Shown here piece after piece: positions 43,592 to 51,496 of a stretch of 64,000 bases of DNA. A program made the position numbers and the translations under genes. Origin of the DNA: Flavobacteriales bacterium (lineage in GTDB: Bacteria; Bacteroidota; Bacteroidia; Flavobacteriales_D; Parvicellaceae); contig JACJZN010000008.1 of NCBI GenBank assembly GCA_020635565.1, forward strand, positions 558,001 to 622,000, written 5' to 3'. The stretch's first letter is position 1; each line of letters opens with the position of its first letter. The notes beneath the pieces were generated by a model. It worked only from the letters and a program-made list of their open reading frames with translations, had not been told where the DNA came from and made no database searches.

Positions 43592-45028
43592 TTTTTTTCG
43601 TTTGAACAGTTTACCGTAGAAATCGAAATCAAATACTTTGGAATCTTTGTTTGCTTTATAAAATATCCATAATGTTATCGGAGTAAGTAAAATAGCTGAA
43701 AGCCACATACCCAGAATTGGGGAGAGTGTGCCTGCAGTAGCCATTTCTTGACCTCCTCTTGCCAAAAGAAAATAAACGAGGAATAATCCTACCGCGATTA
43801 ATACAGGGGCTCCGAATCCTCCTTTCTTGATTACAGCTCCGAGTGAAGCTCCAAGAAAGAACAGCATCAGCACTGCATAACTCAAGGTAAACTTTTCATG
43901 TCGTTTGACGAGCAGATTCCTTTTGTATTCATTCATGATCTCCTTGATCTTCAAGAATTTTTCAGAATTTTGTTTTTTACTTTCTAACTTACTGATGGCA
44001 TCCACCAAGTTCTGTTTCTTTTCTCCAGGCACAAGTGCGTCAAAATAGCCAATTGAGGGAGGAAGATTTGATAGCTCAACAATATTGGTATCTCCCATGC
44101 CTCGTAATATTGTGAAACTATTTTTATAGAAATCAAACCACGACTGCTGCTTGATCGCCTCATTGATGGAGGTGGAGTCGATCTTCTGATTGATCTGTGT
44201 TAAAGTCATAAGATACTCTTCCTTTTCATATTGATCTTCATCAGATCTTTCAAAATCAAAAGACTGTAATTGGATTTTCAGCGCTGCATTCTCAAAGTAA
44301 TATCTGCTAAAAGGCATCTTACTGTTCTTGACGTCCTCTTTATTCATCTCCTGAAAAATAAAACCATTCTGAAGCTTTAGTTCAAGAAAGTTCATCTCTT
44401 TATTCTGAACAATAGTGCCACTTTTAGCACTGATCACTCTTTTATAATCTCTTGGGTCTTTAGCATTTCCAGGATTAGCTTTTAATGCTGTGAAATCGTA
44501 GATCAGGATATCATGCAATGTGCTGCCTTCATTTGTTTTACTGCCAACTCTAATACTATATCCTTCGATATCATCGTAAAAGATTCCTTCTTTAAAGATA
44601 ATACTTGCCTTGGTCTGTTGAATGTCATTAATCAGCACCCTTAGTTTGAAATTGGCCATGGGCCAAAGGTTGTTTGTAAAGTAGAAGGCTCCCAGGGAAA
44701 CAAAGATCATTAGAAAGGCCAACGGTTTCATGATTTGAAAAAGGGACATCCCAGCAGCCTTCATGGCTACTAATTCATTGTTTTCTCCAAGTTTTCCCAA
44801 AGTCATGATCGAAGCAAGCAGTATGGAAAGAGGCAATGCCATAGGGACCCAATTGGCAGAGAAATAGAACATTAACTCCATAATGATTGTCCATTCCAGA
44901 CCTTTTCCCATAAGATCATCGATATACAACCACAAAGACTGCATATCCAGCAGGATCATCCAAACTGCAAAATTAAGAAGGAATGGTCCAATGAAGGACT
45001 TCAGTACTACCCAACTTAACTTTGTCAT
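43589..45028 (-). CDS. LptF/LptG-family permease
   Basis: A 479-residue protein of the YjgP/YjgQ family: two N-terminal helices (about 12-30, 55-80), a third near 100-120, a large periplasmic beta-jellyroll region (125-370) and three C-terminal helices (380-460). The motifs MALPLSILLASIMTLGKLGENNELVAMKAAG and NNLWPMANFK are family signatures. With LptB these permeases drive lipopolysaccharide from the inner membrane to the outer membrane. Bacteroidota versions have a long periplasmic part, as here. It follows the START-like gene by 16 bases. Confidence 0.92.
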   Translation of the reverse strand: MTKLSWVVLKSFIGPFLLNFAVWMILLDMQSLWLYIDDLMGKGLEWTIIMELMFYFSANWVPMALPLSILLASIMTLGKLGENNELVAMKAAGMSLFQIMKPLAFLMIFVSLGAFYFTNNLWPMANFKLRVLINDIQQTKASIIFKEGIFYDDIEGYSIRVGSKTNEGSTLHDILIYDFTALKANPGNAKDPRDYKRVISAKSGTIVQNKEMNFLELKLQNGFIFQEMNKEDVKNSKMPFSRYYFENAALKIQLQSFDFERSDEDQYEKEEYLMTLTQINQKIDSTSINEAIKQQSWFDFYKNSFTILRGMGDTNIVELSNLPPSIGYFDALVPGEKKQNLVDAISKLESKKQNSEKFLKIKEIMNEYKRNLLVKRHEKFTLSYAVLMLFFLGASLGAVIKKGGFGAPVLIAVGLFLVYFLLARGGQEMATAGTLSPILGMWLSAILLTPITLWIFYKANKDSKVFDFDFYGKLFKRKK

Positions 45029-45044
45029 CTGGAAAATAATAAAA

Positions 45045-45425
45045 TTAGCAACCTATCGACTGACGAAGACTGGTAATAGAGTTTTCCCAAAGAAGCTTAG
45101 CGTCTTCAATCTCATCCTCTTCAGCAAAATCTGTAACAATAAGAGCCACCTGTTTAGTCATCGGATCTACTCTAATTAAGAGTTCGAAATAATAATCCTC
45201 TCCTTCATCATCTTCCCATTGGAAACGCACGGATTCTCCTTTTTTATTTCTGATCATTTGAGCGGTCTCTTCACTTCCATCCCAAAAGAAAGTGTAATTA
45301 TCGCCCTTCACATTAACATTGTCAGCAAACCATTCCGACAGACCGCTAGGGGTGGTCATGCACTTATATAGAATTGGGGTACTAGTATTCAAAATGAACT
45401 CTAATTCAAACTTGGTCTTTTCCAT
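45045..45425 (-). CDS. START-like/AHSA1-type small-ligand-binding protein
   Basis: A 126-residue soluble protein with the SRPBCC (START-like) fold: an opening strand (FELEFILNTSTPILYKCM), TPSGLSEWFADNV, a DNYTFFWDGSEETA strand pair and a closing helix (LLWENSITSLRQSIGC). This conserved Bacteroidota family is annotated START-like; its ligand is unknown to me. It lies 16 bases before the LptF/G gene, so the two may be co-transcribed. A small tight hairpin (45459-45471) lies in its leader. Confidence 0.85.
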   Translation of the reverse strand: MEKTKFELEFILNTSTPILYKCMTTPSGLSEWFADNVNVKGDNYTFFWDGSEETAQMIRNKKGESVRFQWEDDEGEDYYFELLIRVDPMTKQVALIVTDFAEEDEIEDAKLLWENSITSLRQSIGC

Positions 45426-45529
45426 CTCGATTTAAAATTAGATAAAACTTATCTTGGGTCTGCTGTGCAGATAAACTGCAAAACATCCACTTTTATTGTC
45501 AAACGCCCAAAATACGAAATAAATCGAAG

Positions 45530-45558
45530 GGAGAAATGGCATCTCTGATGAATTCTCC
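45530..45558 (-). terminator. Possible terminator downstream of yidC
   Basis: A nested hairpin: outer arms GGAGAA/TTCTCC (45530-45535, 45553-45558) and an inner CATC/GATG stem. On the minus strand it is followed by a T-rich but not pure T run. It lies 30 bases past the yidC stop. The rest of the 162-base gap holds only the small hairpin at 45459-45471. Confidence 0.35.
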
Positions 45559-45587
45559 TAATTGTTGATAAAGTAATTAAATAATGA

Positions 45588-47558
45588 TTACTTTTTCTTT
45601 TGTTGCATCTGCTGTTGCTTTTGAACTTCTTCTAGACGCTCCATGAACTTAGATTTCTTCTTAGGCTTTTTCTTGTTGTCTTCGATCTTGGCTCTAAGTT
45701 TATCTTCATCAATGAAATAATTCTTGATACCATACATGATTCCAATATTGAACAAGTTACCACACAGGTAGTAATAACTTAAACCGGAAGAGAACTTATT
45801 AAAGAAGAAGATCATCAGAATAGGGAAGATGTACATAATTACCTTCATGTTTGGCATACCTGGTTGAGTAGGTTGAGCCATACTTCCACTATTCATAATA
45901 GTATAGATCAATGTAGATGCTGACATCAATAAGGTAAATAAACTCACATGATCCCCATAGAAAGGAATTTCAAACCCTAAATTAAGAATGGAGTCAAATG
46001 AAGAAAGATCATCAGCCCAAAGGAAACTGGTATGTCTCAAATAAATGGAAGATGGGAAGAATCTAAATGCAGCTAAAAGTATCGGCATTTGGATTAGCAT
46101 CGGAATACATCCGGCCATCGGATTCACACCGCTTGAACGATATAATGCAGATGTTTCCTGTTGCCTTTTCATCATTTGATCCTGACCAGGGAATTTTTCA
46201 TTGATCTTGTCGATCTCAGGTTTTAAAACCCTCATTTTCGCTGATGAAATGTAGTTTTTATAAGTGAGAGGAGTAATTACGATTTTGATAACTAACGTTA
46301 CTAATAAGATGATCAATCCCATCCCAAGTCCCCAACTGTGGAACAAATTGAACACTGGTTGAATGAACCATTTGTTCACCCATCCAAAGATACCCCAACC
46401 TAAGTTGATGATATCTTCCATTCCGTTATTGTATGCGGCTAGCGTTTCATATTCATTAGGTCCGAAAAATAACTTCGTTCTAATGGTGTGACTTTCAGGA
46501 AGATCTAGTTGTGCATAGTAATCAAGCGTAAAGTCTTCACTCTCGATTTGCTTCTGTTTTACTTTTCCTCCTTTGAAGTTGTTCTCACAGATGATGGCAG
46601 AACTAAAGAATTTATGTTTGAATGCAACCCATGTAGTTGGTCCGATCAATTCCTCTTCACTATCCGAACCCTCTGACAAGTAGTCACGAGTTTCCCCATC
46701 GTAACGATACATCATCGTTGCGATTCTTCTTTCATCTTCAGCTAACTTCTCGGTGGATAGACCTCTCATGTGCCAGTAGATAAAGGACTTGTCTGGCATG
46801 ATGTCGCTCACATTATTCAGCCCAACATAATCAATCGTGAAATCCACGTCATATTTTCCCGGTTTCAATGAATAATTGAAAAGGATATATTTAGCAGGGT
46901 CTTCAGAAGGTAATTTAAAAGACACATTAATACTGTCTCCTTCTGATGTTGCATATATTTTTTCTTCTTGCTGAGGCACAAAGAACAACTCATCAGTTTT
47001 AATATCGGCATCTGGAGTCATTACTCTTAATCCAAAATTCGAATTGGATTCGTTAATCAATTGCAGTGGATTAATACTGTCTGGATTCGCAGCATAATCA
47101 TCATAAGATTGATATTCTTTCAATTTTACATCCACTACAGCACCTCCTCTGGAAGAAATTTTAATGATTAATTTATCATTCTCAATTGTTGTGTACCCAG
47201 CTTCTTTGAATTCGCCTGCGGGTGCAAAAATACCGTACTCACTTTTCAAAGATTGATAATTGGATGAATTGGCCGCTAATTCGTTTGCTTTGTGAACTGA
47301 ATCTAAATAATTAATAACGTAAAGAGAATCTGTTTGCAATGAATCTGGAAGCTCAGAAATAGCAATGGAGTCTTTATATTCTTCAGTGAAAAGATCATTC
47401 TCCTCAAGAGTTATTTCATTTGAATCTGAAGCAACTTTAACCTCAGTTGTATTCTTGTCTGTATTTTTTTCTGGCTCTTCCTCGCTATTGTTCATCAATG
47501 TGAACGTCAATAAAATTGCTCCTATCAGAAATAAACCTATGAGTGAATTTCTATCCAT
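45588..47558 (-). CDS. yidC: Membrane protein insertase YidC
   Basis: Starting at the ATG at 47558 gives 656 residues. The N-terminal helix (NSLIGLFLIGAILLTFTLMNN) is followed by an acidic linker and a large periplasmic beta-sandwich (about 100-370). The conserved core has five helices, with PLTYKNYISSAKMRVLKPEI, GVNPMAGCIPMLIQMPIL and an LSYYYLCGNLFNI segment. The tail is Lys-rich and Gln-rich (KKKSKFMERLEEVQKQQ) and may touch ribosomes. YidC inserts proteins into the inner membrane alone or with SecYEG. A -7-like leader element is shared with the ppiD-like gene. Confidence 0.97.
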   Translation of the reverse strand: MDRNSLIGLFLIGAILLTFTLMNNSEEEPEKNTDKNTTEVKVASDSNEITLEENDLFTEEYKDSIAISELPDSLQTDSLYVINYLDSVHKANELAANSSNYQSLKSEYGIFAPAGEFKEAGYTTIENDKLIIKISSRGGAVVDVKLKEYQSYDDYAANPDSINPLQLINESNSNFGLRVMTPDADIKTDELFFVPQQEEKIYATSEGDSINVSFKLPSEDPAKYILFNYSLKPGKYDVDFTIDYVGLNNVSDIMPDKSFIYWHMRGLSTEKLAEDERRIATMMYRYDGETRDYLSEGSDSEEELIGPTTWVAFKHKFFSSAIICENNFKGGKVKQKQIESEDFTLDYYAQLDLPESHTIRTKLFFGPNEYETLAAYNNGMEDIINLGWGIFGWVNKWFIQPVFNLFHSWGLGMGLIILLVTLVIKIVITPLTYKNYISSAKMRVLKPEIDKINEKFPGQDQMMKRQQETSALYRSSGVNPMAGCIPMLIQMPILLAAFRFFPSSIYLRHTSFLWADDLSSFDSILNLGFEIPFYGDHVSLFTLLMSASTLIYTIMNSGSMAQPTQPGMPNMKVIMYIFPILMIFFFNKFSSGLSYYYLCGNLFNIGIMYGIKNYFIDEDKLRAKIEDNKKKPKKKSKFMERLEEVQKQQQMQQKKK

Positions 47559-47580
47559 TCCTTTGCTTTTCAACTTAAAT

Positions 47581-47592
47581 TAAGGCTGCGAA
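47581..47592 (-). promoter_or_regulatory. Leader element shared with the ppiD-like gene
   Basis: The same twelve bases as at 16006-16017 (minus strand TTCGCAGCCTTA), 22 bases before the yidC ATG. The context TAATTTCG is one mismatch from the TAnnTTTG -7 box, so it may be the promoter core and start site. Confidence 0.35.
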
Positions 47593-47740
47593 ATTAATGA
47601 ATAATATAAGAAGAGGCTTATAAATGAGAATCAAATTATTGAATTGTTCATATTCAGTTGATTGTGTATTCGAAAGACTGCTTTTAAAGTTGTAAAACGC
47701 CAATTGATTTATCTCATAGGCACAATATGATGATTTCATC

Positions 47741-47748
47741 TATATTTG
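47741..47748 (+). promoter_or_regulatory. Putative -7 box for the ZIP transporter gene
   Basis: TATATTTG matches TAnnTTTG exactly, 18 bases before the ATG at 47767. A -33 TTG at normal spacing is not evident. Confidence 0.45.
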
Positions 47749-47766
47749 CAACTTTATTGCATTTAA

Positions 47767-48558
47767 ATGACAATTTTAATCATAGTTAGTGTGGTGTTGT
47801 TAACAGGTGGATTAACCTTTCTGTTTTCCGAGAGAATAAAGGCAAAACACCGAATGTTCAGTACCTTTTCTGCTGCATTGGTAGCTTCTCTAATATTTGT
47901 TCATATTCTTCCGGATATTTACGGCTCTGAGGTAGGGGCTAAATGGTTGGGATTGGCTGTTCTATTAGGATTAGTGATTCAATTGGTATTGGAAAAAATA
48001 ACACATGGAATCGAACATGGTCATCATCACACGCATGCCAAAAGTCATAAGTCCATTTTGATTGGTGTGATGTTAGGCTTGGGAGCGCATGCGCTGATTG
48101 AAGGAATGCCGATCTCTATTGATGATGATCATCAAACAGAGGAAACAGAAGAACATGCTCACATTCATAATGATCACCACGATCATGAGCATGTAGACTA
48201 TTCTTCAGGTAAAACAAAAGTCTCCAGTAAGTTCATTTCCGCAATATTGATGCACAAGGTACCGGTTACGCTCATGCTTAGCTTGTTCTTACTTTCAATT
48301 GGAGTCAAGCCTGTCAATTATTTTTTACTACTTCTTATCTTTGCTGTTATGACTCCTTTGGGAATGTTCACAGGAGAATTTTTGATGAAAATCCCAGCTA
48401 TAAATAGCTATAAATTTTACCTTCTTGCGGTTTCTACAGGAATGTTGTTACATATTATCACTTCTATCTTGTTTGAGCACGGACACTCTAAAAAAGAAAC
48501 AAATCTTCATATTTTGTTGATCGTTTTGGGTGTGAGCATTGGTGTAATTCTATTCTAG
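47767..48558 (+). CDS. ZIP-family divalent metal transporter
   Basis: A 263-residue membrane protein with about eight helices. It has two His-rich loops: GIEHGHHHTHAKSH (about 80-93) and EEHAHIHNDHHDHEHVD (about 134-150), the latter the long cytosolic metal loop of ZIP proteins. Helix IV has GAHALIEGMPI, the metal-site motif (HALIEG). A helix V counterpart near ILMHKVPVTLML keeps His and Pro. It probably imports zinc or another divalent cation into the cytoplasm. It abuts the MutS-like gene, with no bases between them. Confidence 0.88.
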   Translation: MTILIIVSVVLLTGGLTFLFSERIKAKHRMFSTFSAALVASLIFVHILPDIYGSEVGAKWLGLAVLLGLVIQLVLEKITHGIEHGHHHTHAKSHKSILIGVMLGLGAHALIEGMPISIDDDHQTEETEEHAHIHNDHHDHEHVDYSSGKTKVSSKFISAILMHKVPVTLMLSLFLLSIGVKPVNYFLLLLIFAVMTPLGMFTGEFLMKIPAINSYKFYLLAVSTGMLLHIITSILFEHGHSKKETNLHILLIVLGVSIGVILF

Positions 48559-50331
48559 ATGGAAAAGATCTTAACTCATTATAAAGAAAGAAAGTCGATT
48601 GCCGAGCAGCATGTAAAAATGCTTGGAGCAAGGATTAACACTCTGGTTGTGTTTCGAGTTTTAGTGTTTTCAATAGGGGTGACGCTGATTATTTTGTTCT
48701 TTGCAAAAGCCTGGTTGAGTGTCCTCGTTGGTGTGACTACTGCAGTGCTCTTTGGATTCTTGATCAAATATCATCTTAGAAAGAAAGAGGAGCAACGATT
48801 TTGGAAGGAAGTTGCTCTCTTTTACGATAATGAGATCAAAGGAGTAAATGGAGATTGGTCATTTGCCAATAATGGGGAGGATTATCATGTGCCAGATCAT
48901 GAGTTTGCTTATGATATAGACCTATTCGGTGAACGATCCTTTTTTCAAAGAGTAAATCGAACGAGTTTGAATGGGGGAGAGAGGTTTCTCGCCAAACTGT
49001 TTTTAAGTAACGATACAAGTCAAATCGATTCACTTCAAGAGGCAAATAAAGAATTGCGAGAGAAAAATAGTTTGACGGAGAGTTTCGTTGGATATGCTCG
49101 CATTAATGATGCTGAAGTTTCTCCAGAAGTGGTAAGAAGTTGGCTTTTGAGTTTTAAAGCTTTTTTACCATCCTATTCTTCATTTCTGGGAATTGGGTTC
49201 TCATTACTATCTATAGGGGTTTTGTTCATGTTTTCTGCAGGCTGGATTTCAGGATTGTATTTGTCAGGATGGATCGTTTTGGGGTTGGGTGTAATAGGGA
49301 TTTGGTTAAAAAAGATTACGAAGCTCAATGGAGAGATCAATAAAGTCGTTTCCTCTATAAAATCATATGGCAAATTATTGTATTTGATTGAGGCGGAGGA
49401 ATTTAGATCAGAGCGATTAAGTTCCCTAAAAAGTAAGATCGTTCATTCAAACAGTACTGCTTCTGAAGTGATTGATCAATTGAGTAGAAATATCGATTTA
49501 TTTAATAATCGAAATAACCTGATCGTTGCGATGTTAGGAAATGGATTTTTCCTATGGGATCTTCAAACTACTTTTCGATTACAAAAATGGCTAGTAAGGC
49601 ATGCAGAAGAAGTAGTTGATTGGTTGGATGTACTTTATGAATTGGACGCATTATTGTCTTTGGCTATCTATTCTAAAAACCATCCAGGATTTAATTATCC
49701 TGTAATAGATCACAATGGTAATATTTATGGAAAATCACTAGGTCATCCATTGATCAAAAGAGCTGTGTGTGTGACCAATGATGTTGACATAAAGCCAGCA
49801 AGTTTTTTGATCATTACTGGAGCTAATATGGCAGGGAAAAGTACTTTCCTCCGTACAATAAGTTTGGCCATTTTGATGACTAATTTGGGACTTCCTGTTT
49901 ATGCTGATGAATTAAGGATCAAACCGCAAAAATTGATTACAAGCATGCGTTCTTCAGATTCTTTGCTGGAGGATGAGTCTTATTTCTTTGCAGAATTGAA
50001 AAGATTAAAATTCATCATTGAACAAATAGACACCTCGAATTACTTTATTGTGCTGGATGAAATTTTAAAAGGAACCAATAGTAAAGATAAGGAAGAGGGT
50101 TCCAAAAAGTTTGTGAGAAGATTGGTTGAAATGGGGGCTACAGGGATTATTGCCACCCATGATCTCGGATTATGTACTATTGAGCAGGAATTATCTCAGG
50201 TGAATAATTATTATTTTGATGCGGAGATCATCAACGATGAGCTTCATTTTGACTATCGAATGAAAAATGGTGTATGCAAGAATATGAATGCATCCTTCTT
50301 ATTACGGAAGATGAATATTGTTAGTGACTAA
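48559..50331 (+). CDS. Membrane-anchored MutS-family ATPase, non-canonical
   Basis: A 590-residue protein with the MutS ATPase at its C-terminal third: Walker A GANMAGKSTF (421-430), Walker B FIVLDEILKGTN (D500, E501) and ATHDL. A clamp/lever-like helical region lies before it. Two hydrophobic pairs, at about 30-72 and 200-250, look like four membrane helices. The mismatch-reading N-terminal domain I of MutS is absent, so this is not a mismatch-repair MutS and has no Smr domain as in MutS2. Its biological role is not known to me. It directly abuts the ZIP transporter, and shares its transcript. Confidence 0.83.
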   Translation: MEKILTHYKERKSIAEQHVKMLGARINTLVVFRVLVFSIGVTLIILFFAKAWLSVLVGVTTAVLFGFLIKYHLRKKEEQRFWKEVALFYDNEIKGVNGDWSFANNGEDYHVPDHEFAYDIDLFGERSFFQRVNRTSLNGGERFLAKLFLSNDTSQIDSLQEANKELREKNSLTESFVGYARINDAEVSPEVVRSWLLSFKAFLPSYSSFLGIGFSLLSIGVLFMFSAGWISGLYLSGWIVLGLGVIGIWLKKITKLNGEINKVVSSIKSYGKLLYLIEAEEFRSERLSSLKSKIVHSNSTASEVIDQLSRNIDLFNNRNNLIVAMLGNGFFLWDLQTTFRLQKWLVRHAEEVVDWLDVLYELDALLSLAIYSKNHPGFNYPVIDHNGNIYGKSLGHPLIKRAVCVTNDVDIKPASFLIITGANMAGKSTFLRTISLAILMTNLGLPVYADELRIKPQKLITSMRSSDSLLEDESYFFAELKRLKFIIEQIDTSNYFIVLDEILKGTNSKDKEEGSKKFVRRLVEMGATGIIATHDLGLCTIEQELSQVNNYYFDAEIINDELHFDYRMKNGVCKNMNASFLLRKMNIVSD

Positions 50332-50370
50332 AGTAACAATGAAGTTTATCTTTTAAAGAAAATGGAAATG

Positions 50371-50378
50371 TATATTTG
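50371..50378 (+). promoter_or_regulatory. Putative -7 box for trxB
   Basis: TATATTTG matches TAnnTTTG exactly. A TTT-containing -33-like stretch lies 22 bases upstream (50345-50348). The trxB ATG is at 50439, giving a leader of about 55 bases. Confidence 0.45.
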
Positions 50379-50438
50379 CATTTCTAAAATAGAATGAACA
50401 ACAAATTATATTTTTTGACTTAAATAAATTCAAGAAAA

Positions 50439-51389
50439 ATGGCGGAAGAAATTGAAAGAATTAAATGCTTAATTATAGGGTCTGGACCAGCGGGTTATAC
50501 TGCAGCTATTTATGCTGCAAGAGCAAATATGGAACCTGTACTTTATCAAGGAATGCAACCTGGAGGACAGTTGACTACCACTAATGAAGTGGAGAACTTT
50601 CCAGGATATCCAGAAGGAATCTCAGGACCAGAAATGATGGTTGAATTAGAAGCACAGGCAAAAAGATTTGATGCAGATATAAGAAATGGATGGGTTACTA
50701 AAGTTGATTTCTCTGGAGACGTGCACAAAGTTTGGGTTGATGAAACCAAAGAGATTCATACGGATACTGTTATTATAGCAACTGGAGCATCAGCAAAATA
50801 TCTTGGGTTGGAGTCAGAACAGCATTATCTGAAAATCGGAGGTGGAGTATCGGCATGCGCTGTGTGTGATGGGTTCTTTTATAGAGGTCAGGAAACAGTT
50901 ATTGTTGGTGCGGGAGATTCAGCATGTGAAGAAGCGCATTACCTTTCTAAATTATGTAAAAAAGTTACCATGCTGGTCAGAAGAGATGAATTCAGAGCTT
51001 CTAAGATCATGGAAGAAAGAGTTAAGTCAACTGAGAATATAGAAATTCTATTCAATACTGATACGGTAGAAGTATTAGGAGATGAACATGGAGTGACTGG
51101 AGCAAGAGTAAAGAATAATAAAACAGGAGAGGAAAGGGATATACCTTGTACAGGATTCTTTGTTGCTATTGGACATAAACCGAATACAGATGTATTCAAA
51201 CCATATATAGATATGGACGAAACAGGTTATATTAAGAATGTTCCTGGATCTTCCAAAACGAATGTAGCAGGAGTGTTTGTTTCTGGTGATGCTGCTGATA
51301 AAAATTACAGACAGGCCATTACTGCTGCTGGTACAGGATGTATGGCAGCCTTAGATGCTGAAAGATATTTGGCGGCAAAAGGACACTAA
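50439..51389 (+). CDS. trxB: Thioredoxin-disulfide reductase
   Basis: A 316-residue flavoprotein of standard length. FAD-binding GSGPAGYTAAIYAARA (about 14-29), the redox-active CAVC (C140, C143), the NADPH-binding VGAGDSACEEA and the closing GVFVSGDAADKNYRQA are present. It reduces thioredoxin with NADPH in the cytosol. A single gene with its own -7 box and a hairpin downstream. A thioredoxin-fold protein lacking one active-site cysteine is encoded 4 kb away. Confidence 0.97.
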   Translation: MAEEIERIKCLIIGSGPAGYTAAIYAARANMEPVLYQGMQPGGQLTTTNEVENFPGYPEGISGPEMMVELEAQAKRFDADIRNGWVTKVDFSGDVHKVWVDETKEIHTDTVIIATGASAKYLGLESEQHYLKIGGGVSACAVCDGFFYRGQETVIVGAGDSACEEAHYLSKLCKKVTMLVRRDEFRASKIMEERVKSTENIEILFNTDTVEVLGDEHGVTGARVKNNKTGEERDIPCTGFFVAIGHKPNTDVFKPYIDMDETGYIKNVPGSSKTNVAGVFVSGDAADKNYRQAITAAGTGCMAALDAERYLAAKGH

Positions 51390-51410
51390 TAATTTATTTA
51401 TATAGATTAA

Positions 51411-51446
51411 GAAGGTTGCTTATTTTTTAACATAGGCAACCTTTCT
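51411..51446 (+). terminator. Intrinsic terminator after trxB
   Basis: An eight-base stem AAGGTTGC/GCAACCTT with a 16-base loop is followed by TTTCTGGTTT. The loop is long, but the position 20 bases past the trxB stop fits a terminator. Confidence 0.5.
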
Positions 51447-51496
51447 GGTTTAAAATCATTAATTTAGTCAGTCAGATAATAAGTAAAACCAAACCA

